Shown here piece by piece: positions 28,994 through 37,842 of a DNA stretch of 64,000 nucleotides (position 1 is its first letter; every line of letters begins with the position of its first letter). A program made the translations under genes and the position numbers. The stretch is from Acidobacteriota bacterium (GTDB lineage: Bacteria > Acidobacteriota > Terriglobia > Acidiferrales > UBA7541): contig JABCZG010000011.1 of NCBI GenBank assembly GCA_013289835.1, positions 62,001-126,000 of the forward strand, written 5' to 3'. The notes beneath the pieces are model-generated. The model was not told where the DNA came from, did no database searches, and saw nothing but the letters and a program-made list of their open reading frames with translations.

Positions 28994-29085
28994 GTGCAGA
29001 CTTATTTCTATAGCACAGGAGAAGAGTTGCTGAGCGCTTCCACCTGTCTCCTGCTCGTTTTGTTTTTATGGCAAAGTAAGGTGCG

Positions 29086-30333
29086 ATGGCCGCACCCGAG
29101 AATTCCAGAGCTGCTGGGCGAGTCGCGTTCACATACCCGAGTTTTGTTTTCTTCCAGTCGGCGCGCTTCTTCATCATCCTGGCCACGGAGATGCAATCCG
29201 TCGCGGTTGGCTGGCAAGTCTACGAGATCACCAAGAAGCCGCTAGCTCTCGGTCTTGTCGGTTTGGCGCAATTTCTTCCCGGCGTCTTTCTGTTCTTGCT
29301 CTCCGGTCATGCCGCCGATCGTTATGAACGGCGAAAGCTTCTCTTTCTCTGCTACTGCGGTTTCGCGACTTGCTCCGGGCTGCTCTTGTTCCTCGCGCTT
29401 CGCGGAGCGCACTCCGTCTATCCGATCTACGCGGTCCTGATTCTCCTTGGCATTGTGCGCTCGATGAGCGGCCCTGCGAGTCGCGCCCTGCTCCCGCAGC
29501 TCGTCCCAGAAAAAGACTATATGAACGCCGTCGCCTGGGCCTCGAGCATTTTTCAGTCGGCTGTGGTCCTTGGCCCTTCGCTGGGAGGAATCGTTTACGC
29601 GGCTGCTCGCGGTCCAGCGGCCGTGTATGCGCTTTCCTGCGTCACGGCGGCGACGGCTGCGGTCTCCGCGTTGCGAATCAAGACGCAAACTGCGCCCCGC
29701 TCTCGCGAGCCGGTGAGCTGGATGACGATGCTCGCCGGCCTCCATTACATTCGTCGCGAGAAGCTAATCCTGGGAGCGATCTCACTCGACCTCTTCGGTG
29801 TCTTGTTGGGAGGCGCCGTCGCACTACTCCCCGTTTACGCGCGGGAAATTCTGCTCACAGGACCGTGGGGGCTGGGCCTTTTGCGCAGCGCACCAGCGGT
29901 TGGCGCTGGCGTCATGGCGATTTGCGTAGCGCATAAACCCTTGGGGCGCCGCGCAGGCGCGCTGATGCTTTGGTGCGTCGCCGGTTTTGGCGCTGCTACC
30001 ATAATTTTCGGGCTTTCACGGAGCCTCGTGATTTCGCTTCTCGCGCTCTGCATGGTGGGCGCCACGGACATGGTTAGCGTAATTGTCCGCCAGATGATCA
30101 TCCAGCTCGGGACGCCCGATGAGATGCGGGGCCGCGTCAACGCCGTCGAAATGATTTTCATTGGGGCGTCCAACGAGTTGGGCCAATTCGAATCAGGTCT
30201 CACCGCGCAATGGTTCGGCGCAGTGACCGCGGTCGTGCTCGGTGGTCTTGGCACACTCGTAGTGACCGCAGTGTGGGCTTGGTGTTTTCCCGAGTTACGT
30301 CGCGCCGAGCAACGCGTCACGCCGGCGAGTTAG
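29086..30333 (+). CDS. MFS transporter (EntS/MFS_3-like exporter)
   Basis: 415-residue major-facilitator protein with about 12 hydrophobic helices. The loop 2-3 motif reads LSGHAADRYERRKLL, in the form of the MFS signature A. The VYEITKKPLALGLVGLAQFLP start of TM1/2 and MRGRVNAVEMIFIGASNELGQFESG in the second half are typical of the EntS-like (MFS_3) group of multidrug or siderophore exporters. It stands alone, with convergent cytochrome and divergent neighbours. The substrate cannot be stated. Confidence 0.85.
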   Translation: MAAPENSRAAGRVAFTYPSFVFFQSARFFIILATEMQSVAVGWQVYEITKKPLALGLVGLAQFLPGVFLFLLSGHAADRYERRKLLFLCYCGFATCSGLLLFLALRGAHSVYPIYAVLILLGIVRSMSGPASRALLPQLVPEKDYMNAVAWASSIFQSAVVLGPSLGGIVYAAARGPAAVYALSCVTAATAAVSALRIKTQTAPRSREPVSWMTMLAGLHYIRREKLILGAISLDLFGVLLGGAVALLPVYAREILLTGPWGLGLLRSAPAVGAGVMAICVAHKPLGRRAGALMLWCVAGFGAATIIFGLSRSLVISLLALCMVGATDMVSVIVRQMIIQLGTPDEMRGRVNAVEMIFIGASNELGQFESGLTAQWFGAVTAVVLGGLGTLVVTAVWAWCFPELRRAEQRVTPAS

Positions 30334-30353
30334 CCCGGCCGAACCCGTCCAGT

Positions 30354-30914
30354 CTATTTTTTCGCCGGTGCGCTTGGCGCCGCCGGAACCATCGTCTCCG
30401 CAGGTGGAACGCTTGCGAGGGCGTTTCGAACGGACGTGGGCATCTTGTCCGCGTTCTTCACCAGCACGCTCACTTGCCAAATCTGAGGTTCGGTCAAACG
30501 GTCTTTGAAGCCTGGCATCCCCGTCATGCGTATTCCGTTTTCGACTTTCCAATACGACTCCCAGGCATCGTCGTCCGTTACTCCCACTCCATGGAACAGC
30601 TGCGGCGGCACGGGATACATTCCTTGTGCGATCAAGCTCTTTGGCTCGCCGGGCAATCCGTGGCAAACGGCGCAGTTTTCCTTGTACACCTTTGCGCCCG
30701 CCAGCAAATTCGTTTCATCCGCCGCGACCTGCGGCTCGGGATGTGGCAGTTTATCCAGGTAGGCGTGTAGCCCGATCCGCGCAAAACTCTTTTCGAATGG
30801 CATCGGCGCCGCCGAAGTCGCCACCGGTGCGCGCCCGGACGAAAAATAAAAGTAAACTCCCCCGGCGACCAGCAACACTCCCAGTACAATTCCGACGATC
30901 AGGCCTTTAAGCAT
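30354..30914 (-). CDS. Membrane-anchored monoheme cytochrome c
   Basis: 186-residue c-type cytochrome. An N-terminal helix (about 4-26, IVLGVLLVAGGVYFYF) is the signal or anchor. The heme site is CAVCH, and the likely distal Met is in the MTGMPGFKD loop. The C-terminal 25 residues are Ala/Pro/Lys-rich (PAAPSAPAKK). The start is supported by GAGGGAC just before ATG 30914. It probably carries electrons on the periplasmic face. Not obviously operonic: the next gene on the same strand begins 115 bp upstream of it and is a methyltransferase. Confidence 0.87.
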   Translation of the reverse strand: MLKGLIVGIVLGVLLVAGGVYFYFSSGRAPVATSAAPMPFEKSFARIGLHAYLDKLPHPEPQVAADETNLLAGAKVYKENCAVCHGLPGEPKSLIAQGMYPVPPQLFHGVGVTDDDAWESYWKVENGIRMTGMPGFKDRLTEPQIWQVSVLVKNADKMPTSVRNALASVPPAETMVPAAPSAPAKK

Positions 30915-31028
30915 GTCCCTCTGTTCCTCCCGCCATTCGAATTCGTCTTCCGCCTTGCGGTGCCCGCGGTGCAGGGCGATAGTCTACGTTCTCCCGGCCG
31001 ATTCTGCACGCAACAAAATAAGCTAGGC

Positions 31029-31865
31029 TCACTTCTCAGCTACCGCAAGAAAATGCGCGCTTGCCCCGATGAGTCCCTCTTCCGCTTCGATGCGCTCCAT
31101 AAACTCCAAAATCCGCGTTGAGAGTTCTGGTTTTTCCAATTGCTCTTGGATGTCGTTTACCAGCCAAAACGGCCCTTCTACCGAGAGCAGTCGCACATTC
31201 TTGAACCCCGCTTGCTGGACCTCTGATTTGGCTTCCATCGGGTGATGAAAATAGGCGTTGGTAAAGTAGACCGGATTGTCCGTGGAATTCCGGTGTTGCC
31301 CGGTTTTCAGGTCGCCGTCCACGATTTTCGCGAATTCTTCTTTCTCCAGAAAATGCGAGCGAACGCCGTCCAACAGAGAAGCGAACCTGGAAATAAAGGC
31401 GCCTAGGAAGTTCCCTCCCGGCTTGAGTGTGCGGTAAGCCTCTAGAAGTGCAGCGGAGCGCTCGGATGTAGAATCCAGGTGATAGAGCGGGCCAAAATAC
31501 AAGACAGCGTCAGCAAATTGATTTGGAAATTTCAGTGCACGCGCATCTCCCATAGTGATCGAGGCGAGTCGAACGCCACTTGAGTCTGACTTCTCGCGGC
31601 CCTGCTCAATGTGGAGGGCAATCGGATCCACCAAATGCACTTCATAGCCGGCTTTCGAGAGGGGGAACGCGTACACGCCATCAGCCCCTCCGACGTCCAG
31701 AATGGTGGCCGGCGTCCGAGGCAGGAATCTGCGCAGGACGCTCTCTGTCCGGATACGTTCTAGCGATGCGCCACTCAACCGAGAGCTTTCTTGGCCGAGC
31801 TTGTAATACTTAAGGATATTCTCGTTCACTGAACTGGCCGCAGCTAGGAGCTCCCGATGAGCCAT
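31029..31865 (-). CDS. SAM-dependent methyltransferase (class I)
   Basis: 278-residue methyltransferase with the Rossmann motif I ILDVGGADGVYAFPLS (about residues 55-70), an acidic motif II (EVHLVDP), motif post-I GDARALKFP and motif IV DAVLYFGPLYHL. The substrate is unknown; the HLVDP and GPLYHL forms are seen in small-molecule methyltransferases. Its ATG lies inside the 3' end of the iron-exporter gene (22-bp overlap), so it is co-translated with that gene. Confidence 0.85.
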   Translation of the reverse strand: MAHRELLAAASSVNENILKYYKLGQESSRLSGASLERIRTESVLRRFLPRTPATILDVGGADGVYAFPLSKAGYEVHLVDPIALHIEQGREKSDSSGVRLASITMGDARALKFPNQFADAVLYFGPLYHLDSTSERSAALLEAYRTLKPGGNFLGAFISRFASLLDGVRSHFLEKEEFAKIVDGDLKTGQHRNSTDNPVYFTNAYFHHPMEAKSEVQQAGFKNVRLLSVEGPFWLVNDIQEQLEKPELSTRILEFMERIEAEEGLIGASAHFLAVAEK

Positions 31866-32803
31866 CCTGTCAGAAACACCAAAACGCCGCCGACAATCAC
31901 CTGAAAAGCCGCCTGCAAGAACGGCGTGTCCATGTAACGGTGCCGGATGAAGCTGATAACCATCAGCTCGACGGCTACGACAATGACTGCCACCACCGTT
32001 GCGACGTGAAAGTTAGCGATCAAGAATGGCAGTGTGTGTCCAATTCCCCCAGCCGTGGTCATCAAACCTGTAACCGTTCCCCGCAGCCACGGCGATCCTC
32101 GCCCCGTAAGCGATCCGTCATCGGAGAGACCCTCTGAAAAAGCCATCGATATACCCGCTCCAATCGACGCCGCCAGTCCCACCAAAAATGCGTCGGAACT
32201 TTTGTGTGTTGCGAACGCCGCGGCGAACAGCGGCGCCAGCGTCGAGACGGATCCATCCATCAGCCCTGCAAGTCCCGGTTGAATGATTTGCAGCAGGATC
32301 AACTTGCGGTGTGATTCCTCTTCTTGCGCTTTGGCGCTAGTCGTGAGGTGTTTTTCCTCTAACGCCCCCGCCGTCTGCGTGTGCTTTCTCTCTTCGTCCC
32401 CGAGTTTATTCAGCAGTTCCCTCGTCGAAGCGTCCGTCGTTCTGCTTGCTGCTCGCGCGTAGAATCGGCTTGCTTCCATCTCCATCAATTCCGCCTGTTT
32501 TCTTGCCGTATTCACGCCCAGCGGCCGGACGAGCCACACCGGTCTCCGTGTCAGAAAGCCCTTCACGTTTTCCCGCCGGATCAAAGGAATGTGATCTCCG
32601 AATCGCTGCCGGAACATGGCGAACAACCGATCGCGGTGCCCCACTTCCTCCGCGCGCATCTCTTCGAACATCTGTGCGGTGGATGGGTACTCCTCCCGCA
32701 GTGCATCCGCGAACTCACCGTAAATCCGCCCGTCTTCCTCTTCGGCGCCAATGGCGATCGCCAAGATCTCTTTTTCCGTCAAATCCTTGAATTTTTTGAG
32801 CAT
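31844..32803 (-). CDS. MbfA-like iron exporter: ferritin-like domain fused to VIT1-type membrane domain
   Basis: 319-residue protein. The N-terminal half (about 1-160) is a ferritin-like/erythrin diiron domain with EEEDGRIYGEF, ExxH motifs (EEVGHRDRL, EERKHTQ) and EMEASRFYAR. The C-terminal half (about 165-319) is a VIT1/CCC1-type transporter domain with LMDGSVSTLAPLFAAAF and five hydrophobic helices. This is the architecture of MbfA, which exports Fe2+ under iron excess. The start at ATG 32803 fits the ferritin domain; the longer frame upstream to 33700 is antisense to the VPS10 gene. Confidence 0.87.
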   Translation of the reverse strand: MLKKFKDLTEKEILAIAIGAEEEDGRIYGEFADALREEYPSTAQMFEEMRAEEVGHRDRLFAMFRQRFGDHIPLIRRENVKGFLTRRPVWLVRPLGVNTARKQAELMEMEASRFYARAASRTTDASTRELLNKLGDEERKHTQTAGALEEKHLTTSAKAQEEESHRKLILLQIIQPGLAGLMDGSVSTLAPLFAAAFATHKSSDAFLVGLAASIGAGISMAFSEGLSDDGSLTGRGSPWLRGTVTGLMTTAGGIGHTLPFLIANFHVATVVAVIVVAVELMVISFIRHRYMDTPFLQAAFQVIVGGVLVFLTGWLIGSS

Positions 32804-32863
32804 CAGACCCGTCCCTGGACTCCGTTGAGGAAGCAGCATCGCATAAACCGCGCCGCGATGCCA

Positions 32864-32893
32864 TTGGCGAGCCCGCACGCGCTCCTGTATGAT
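32864..32893 (+). promoter_or_regulatory. Candidate promoter of the VPS10-type gene
   Basis: TTGGCG (32864-32869), an 18-bp spacer, then TATGAT (32888-32893), about 28 bp before the start at 32921. An AGGAG ribosome site and an overlapping palindrome AGAAT-CGT-ATTCT follow (about 32907-32919). The 117-bp gap is shared with the divergent iron-exporter gene. Confidence 0.5.
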
Positions 32894-32920
32894 CTTGGCC
32901 CTTGAGGAGAATCGTATTCT

Positions 32921-35900
32921 ATGAGCTATCGGAATGTTGTTCTGTTGGGGTTCGCCGTTCTTGCCTCGTTCGCATTCGCTAATGCTAAAGCGCATTCCGA
33001 TGCGCCGCCGGCCGCGGCTCCCGCGGCGCCGGCTTCCGAATCGTTGCTGGGCGGAATGCGCTGGCGCCAGGTGGGACCTTTCCGCGGCGGGCGCGTCCTT
33101 GCAGTCACCGGTGTTCCGGGAGAGCCCAGCGTTTTCTATTTCGGCGCAGCCTCCGGAGGTGTGTGGCGATCCTCCGATGCCGGAGCGAGTTGGGAGCCGA
33201 TTTTCGACAAGGAAGACGCCGCGTCCATCGGCAGCATTGCCGTCGCGTCCTCGGATCACAACATTCTCTACGTCGGTACGGGCGAAGCTTGTATTCGCGG
33301 CAACATCAGCTATGGCAATGGCGTGTACAAGTCGATTGACCGGGGCAAGACCTGGAAGAACGTCGGCCTGAAAGATACGCGTCACATTGGCGCGCTGATC
33401 GTTGACCCCAAGAATCCCAACATCGTTTTTGTAGCTGCCTTGGGCCACGCCTACGGCCCCAACGAAGAACGCGGCGTTTTTCGATCGACCGATGGCGGCG
33501 CGACCTGGCAGAAAGTGCTCTACAAAAACGAAAAGACCGGCGCGATTGATATCGTTTTCGATCCCAACAATCCCAATACGCTTTTCGCCTCCTTGTGGGA
33601 GGTCTATCGCACGCCCTGGAGCCTGAACAGCGGCGGTCCTGGCAGCGGCCTTTACAAATCGATCGATGGCGGCAGCACCTGGACGCACCTGGAAGGCCAC
33701 GGCCTGCCCTCTGGAATCATGGGCCGCATCGGCGTTTCGGTTTCCGGCGGAGATTCGAATCGCGTCTATGCGCTAGTGGAATCCAAGGAAGGCGGGCTCT
33801 ACCGTTCGAACGACGGCGGCGACAATTGGGTTCGCATCAACGAAGAAGGCCGTTTTCGCCAGCGCGCCTGGTATTTCACGCACATCTTTGCCGATCCCAA
33901 ATCCGTGGACACCGTCTACGTGCTCAACACCGGAGCGTTCCGTTCCATGGATGGCGGAAAAACTTTTGAATTGTTGCCCGCGCCCCATGGCGATCATCAC
34001 GGCTTGTGGATTGATCCCGACAATCCGCAGCGGCTCATCAATGGCAACGACGGCGGCGCGGATGTGTCCACGGACGGCGGAAAAACGTGGAGCACGCAAT
34101 ACAACCAGCCAACGGCGCAGTTCTATCACGTGATCACCGATGACCGCTGGCCCTACTACATCTATGGCGCGCAGCAGGACAACTCCACGATCGCCATCAA
34201 AAGTTACGACGACGACGGCGTCATCGGCCGGCAGGATTGGTACGAAGTAGGCGGCGGCGAAAGCGGCTACATTGCGCCGTATCCGCCCGATCCCAACATC
34301 GTCTACGCGGGCGCAGAAGGTTTGATCACGCGTTTCGACAAGCGCAGCGAGCAGGCCGTGGACGTCTCCGTCCTGCCGCTCGATGTTTCCGGCAATGGCG
34401 CGGAAAAACTTCCCCATCGTTTCAACTGGACTTCGCCTCTGCTCGTCTCTCCGCACGATCCGAATACTCTGTACTCCGCCGCGGAAATGCTCTTCAAGTC
34501 CACCAACCGCGGCCAGAGCTGGACGGCCATCAGCCCAGACCTCACCCGCAACGACAAATCCAAGCAGAAGCCGTCAGGCGGCCCCATCACGCTGGATATC
34601 ACCAGCGTCGAATATTACGACACCATCTTTGCCGTCGCCGAATCGCCGGTAAAAAAAGACATGCTTTGGGTTGGCACCGACGACGGCCTCGTGCAACTCT
34701 CCACCAATGGCGGCCAAACGTGGGCCAACGTCACGCCCAAGGAAATGCCCGAGTGGAGCATGATCAGCATCGTCGAAGCCTCGCATCATGACGCTGGCAC
34801 CGCCTACCTCGCCGTGGACCGCCACAAGTTCGACGATTTCCGGCCCTATATTTACCGCACGCACGATTCAGGCAAGAGCTGGACGTTGACTGCCAATGGA
34901 ATTCCTAATGGCTCGTATGTCCGGTCCGTCCGCGAAGACCCCAAGCGCAAAGGCTTGCTCTTTGCCGGAACCGAGACCGGCGTCTACTTTTCCTTGGACG
35001 AAGGCGCGAACTGGCAGCCGCTCAAGCTCAATCTTCCCACCGTCCCGGTGCACGACTTGAACATTCACGGCGACGATCTGATCGCGGCTACGCACGGCCG
35101 CGCCTTCTGGGTGTTGGATGACATCACTCCCTTGCGCCAGATGGATGCCACGTCAGCGAATGCAGATACGTTCCTGTTCAAGCCACAAGTGGCGCTGCGC
35201 TTGCATCTGCCCGATGCGATCGAGCGCCGCGGCCCGCTCGGTGACGATCCACCCTTGGGAGCTATTCTTGACTACTACTTCAAATCAGCTCCGAAGGACG
35301 AAGTAAAACTCGAAATCCTCGACAGCGATGGCAAGGTGGTGCGCGCGCTTTCGAGCAGAGAATCCAAAGAAGAACAGCAGCCACAGGAATGGCCTGACTT
35401 GGCAAAAGAGATCACCACAATTCCCGCCGCAGCTGGCCTGAATCGCTATGCCTGGAATCTGCGCTGGGATTCCCCCGTAAAAATTCCCGGCGCTTTTTAC
35501 TCCGGGCTTGGCCCGCGCGGCCCCATCGCACTCCCCGGCAAGTACAACGTCAGGTTGACGGTCAGCGGCCACAGCCAGACGCAACCGCTCGAAATCGTCA
35601 CGGATCCACGTGTGAAGAATGTTTCCCAGGACGATCTGCAAAAGCAGTTTGCCTTATCCGTGCAGGTGCGCGATTCAAACGCCGAACTGCATAGCGCGGT
35701 AAATCAGATCCGCGAATTGCGCGTTGGCATAAAAGCACTTCGTCAACGGCTCGAGGGTGAGGCTCGATTGAAGTCGCTGCTCGACCAGGCCGACGCACTT
35801 GATAAGAAATTGGCCCCTGTGGAAGAGGAACTGATTCAAGTAAATATGAAAGGTTCCGAAGCCAATCTGGCCTTCCCGAACATGCTCAACGAACAACTCG

Positions 35901-36079
35901 ACAGCTTCAGCTCCAGCGTGCAAGCCGGTGACAGCGCACCCACGCAGCAGCAATATGAAGTCTTCAAGATGCTGCGAACACGGCTCGATGCGCAGTTGGC
36001 TGCATGGAAGCAGATTTTCTCTTCTGACGTTCCGGCTTTGAATGACGCCATTCGAAAGAGCGATCTTCCTCTTTTGTAG
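32921..36079 (+). CDS. Secreted sortilin/VPS10-type Asp-box beta-propeller protein
   Basis: 1052-residue exported protein. The signal peptide (MSYRNVVLLGFAVLASFAFA) is followed by an Ala/Pro linker. Two large beta-propellers come next (about 45-760), with repeated Asp-box motifs: SSDAGASW, STDGGATW, SIDGGSTW, SNDGGDNW, STNRGQSW, STNGGQTW and THDSGKSW. A beta-sandwich and a helical C-terminal part (about 940-1040) with coiled-coil character end the protein. Such proteins are abundant in Acidobacteriota and annotated as sortilin-like or glycosyl-hydrolase-like, but no catalytic residues are evident. Probably periplasmic or cell-surface binding; ligand unknown. Confidence 0.82.
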   Translation: MSYRNVVLLGFAVLASFAFANAKAHSDAPPAAAPAAPASESLLGGMRWRQVGPFRGGRVLAVTGVPGEPSVFYFGAASGGVWRSSDAGASWEPIFDKEDAASIGSIAVASSDHNILYVGTGEACIRGNISYGNGVYKSIDRGKTWKNVGLKDTRHIGALIVDPKNPNIVFVAALGHAYGPNEERGVFRSTDGGATWQKVLYKNEKTGAIDIVFDPNNPNTLFASLWEVYRTPWSLNSGGPGSGLYKSIDGGSTWTHLEGHGLPSGIMGRIGVSVSGGDSNRVYALVESKEGGLYRSNDGGDNWVRINEEGRFRQRAWYFTHIFADPKSVDTVYVLNTGAFRSMDGGKTFELLPAPHGDHHGLWIDPDNPQRLINGNDGGADVSTDGGKTWSTQYNQPTAQFYHVITDDRWPYYIYGAQQDNSTIAIKSYDDDGVIGRQDWYEVGGGESGYIAPYPPDPNIVYAGAEGLITRFDKRSEQAVDVSVLPLDVSGNGAEKLPHRFNWTSPLLVSPHDPNTLYSAAEMLFKSTNRGQSWTAISPDLTRNDKSKQKPSGGPITLDITSVEYYDTIFAVAESPVKKDMLWVGTDDGLVQLSTNGGQTWANVTPKEMPEWSMISIVEASHHDAGTAYLAVDRHKFDDFRPYIYRTHDSGKSWTLTANGIPNGSYVRSVREDPKRKGLLFAGTETGVYFSLDEGANWQPLKLNLPTVPVHDLNIHGDDLIAATHGRAFWVLDDITPLRQMDATSANADTFLFKPQVALRLHLPDAIERRGPLGDDPPLGAILDYYFKSAPKDEVKLEILDSDGKVVRALSSRESKEEQQPQEWPDLAKEITTIPAAAGLNRYAWNLRWDSPVKIPGAFYSGLGPRGPIALPGKYNVRLTVSGHSQTQPLEIVTDPRVKNVSQDDLQKQFALSVQVRDSNAELHSAVNQIRELRVGIKALRQRLEGEARLKSLLDQADALDKKLAPVEEELIQVNMKGSEANLAFPNMLNEQLDSFSSSVQAGDSAPTQQQYEVFKMLRTRLDAQLAAWKQIFSSDVPALNDAIRKSDLPLL

Positions 36080-36262
36080 GTCTGTACAGCCGGAAAATAG
36101 AATCGGCGACGGAGAGTTGAAACTGAAAACAAATAACCGGCCAATCCTGCTTCGAACTGGCAACGGAAAACCGACCACTGAGGACCAGGCCCAGTTTTAC
36201 TCTTAGTTACACGGGCGCAACATTTTGGGTATAGGATGGTTTTCGCTAGTCGGAGGATAAAA

Positions 36263-36460
36263 ATGGCCAAGAAGAGCAAACTCACGCAAGTCGCGGTCAG
36301 AATCGGGTCCGCCGTGGGCCGCGCCGATCGCAAAGCCCATCAGGTCGCGAAGGCAGGTGTACTCGCGAAGAAGGAACTGCAAGGTATTTCCAAGCAAGTG
36401 GACGCGCTCAAGCGCCAATTGCTGAAGACCACCAAGCGCCTCAAAAATGCCCTGAGTTAG
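36263..36460 (+). CDS. Small basic protein of unknown function (65 residues)
   Basis: A CGGAGG site sits seven bases before ATG 36263. The product is Lys/Arg-rich (MAKKSKLTQVAVRIGSAVG, then LKRQLLKTTKRLKNAL), predicted helical and strongly basic, with no signal peptide. The composition suggests nucleic-acid binding or coating, but no family is recognised. A candidate promoter TTACAC-17 bp-TATAGG lies at 36207-36235. It is free-standing between the VPS10 gene and a convergent regulator. Confidence 0.55.
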   Translation: MAKKSKLTQVAVRIGSAVGRADRKAHQVAKAGVLAKKELQGISKQVDALKRQLLKTTKRLKNALS

Positions 36461-36619
36461 CTCGCTCACGCGGGCGTGCGCTACTCGCCCGAAAATGAAG
36501 AGCTCACCACTTGCAAAAACCGCGCATGGAGAGCTCCGTTTCGTTTTCTCGTGCTGAAGATTGGAAAGTGCCACAGGGACGCAACAAGAGACTGAAAACG
36601 AACCACGGACAACGGATCA

Positions 36620-37408
36620 CTAGACCATGAATCCCTGGATGCGGCAGACTTGCACGATGTCCAAGCGGTCTCCCGCGCCAACTTTGTGCTTCATGCGATA
36701 CAGGTGATTCTTCACGGTTTGCTCGGAGAGGCAGAAGCGATTCGCAATCTCTTTGTTCGTCAGCCCTTCCGCGATTAATGGGATGAGCTGCTGCTCGCGC
36801 CGCGTCAAGCCCAGCCGCTGGCGCACACCTGCGGAAGGGAAGGACGTTGCTTCGCGCTCGAAATGTTGGAACAGGGCCGCGCAGAGCGTGCCCGGGCAGA
36901 CCGCCTTGCCTGCTTGCACCGCGCGCACGCCTTCCACCACGTCCTCCGCCGAAGCATCCCGCGGAAGGTATCCGCGAACACCGGCGCGCACGCATTGCAG
37001 AAATTCCGCTTCCGTTCCCGTGACGCCAATCAGTATGACTTGCACGCGCGGAACCGTCGCGCGAACCTTTCGAATCGCCAGCACATCCTCGATCATGTTG
37101 CCCCGCGAGGTTAGCAGCAGAATATCTGCTTCTTCCTTCAGCAGCCCGGCAGTAAGCGAAGGTTCAACGGTTTCCATCCCGACTACTTCCATGTCTCCGC
37201 GTTTTGCCAGCATCCGCGATAGCGCCTCTCGCAGCAGTCGATTTTCGGCCGCCAGGTAAACGCGGGGCTTTGTCGCGGGACGAACCTCTCCTCTCACTCG
37301 CTCCGGGCTTTCGTCTTGGCCTATGCTCGTCCGGCGATCACCGTTCGAACGCAGCTTCCGGAGGCCTTGCTCACTACTCTGAAAACTCTGCCGCGCACCT
37401 GTGCTCAT
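36620..37408 (-). CDS. NarL/LuxR-type regulator with a degenerate receiver domain
   Basis: 262 residues from ATG 37408, which has GAGGG eight bases upstream; the Met at 37423 has no site. A receiver-like domain spans about 45-165 and a LuxR-type HTH about 190-255 (LTRREQQLIPLIAEGLTNKEIA, then TVKNHLYRMKHKVG). The receiver has lost its key residues: the acidic pair reads Ala-Glu (LAAEN), the phospho-acceptor is Thr100 (DILLLTS), and the conserved Lys is Arg (GYLPRD). It is therefore probably not controlled by phosphorylation. No kinase gene is adjacent. Confidence 0.85.
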   Translation of the reverse strand: MSTGARQSFQSSEQGLRKLRSNGDRRTSIGQDESPERVRGEVRPATKPRVYLAAENRLLREALSRMLAKRGDMEVVGMETVEPSLTAGLLKEEADILLLTSRGNMIEDVLAIRKVRATVPRVQVILIGVTGTEAEFLQCVRAGVRGYLPRDASAEDVVEGVRAVQAGKAVCPGTLCAALFQHFEREATSFPSAGVRQRLGLTRREQQLIPLIAEGLTNKEIANRFCLSEQTVKNHLYRMKHKVGAGDRLDIVQVCRIQGFMV

Positions 37409-37842
37409 GGGGGACACCCTCATTCAAGAGCTTTCTGTCTGCTCGCGCAATCCGCCAAATTCGAAGGCTGGTCACGATTCGAACAGCGCCTTTCATAACT
37501 GCAATTCTGCAGCCGCGCCAAGCATTCGAATCCGTCCCTGCTAGGCCCTCTAATGTGCCCCAAACGAAGGCTTTAGCTTTTCCGTCGCGCCCTTTCCCGC
37601 CGCCGAAAATCCCGGATTGGTACTACGGCCCTCGCACCACTTCAATTTGGGACTTTTTCCTCCCCTCTCCACGCTCCCTTTTCCACACCCACCCGCTTCC
37701 CTTTCTAGTACTTCCGTACTACTATTTTTGCGGAACGTCCTACTTCCTTCCGGGTACGTCTCCGCTATAGGTTTAGGTGTCAGCCACGGCCCATACTGTC
37801 TCTAGCTCAGGAACTGTGCTCCTGCGGAGAGACCCTTAAGCC
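37409..37842. other. 434-bp gap: pyrimidine-rich leader of the PilZ gene
   Basis: Divergent intergenic region without a convincing gene. The + strand from about 37570 to 37760 is strongly pyrimidine-rich. A small hairpin TAGTAC-TTCC-GTACTA (37706-37721) is followed by CTATTTTT, resembling a weak intrinsic terminator or attenuator about 120 bp before the PilZ start. No recognised riboswitch class was seen. Confidence 0.4.

Noticed and set aside
32804..33700. N-terminal extension of the iron-exporter frame
   Set aside because: Runs antisense through the signal peptide and first propeller of the VPS10 gene; the ferritin-like domain starts at the Met at 32803.
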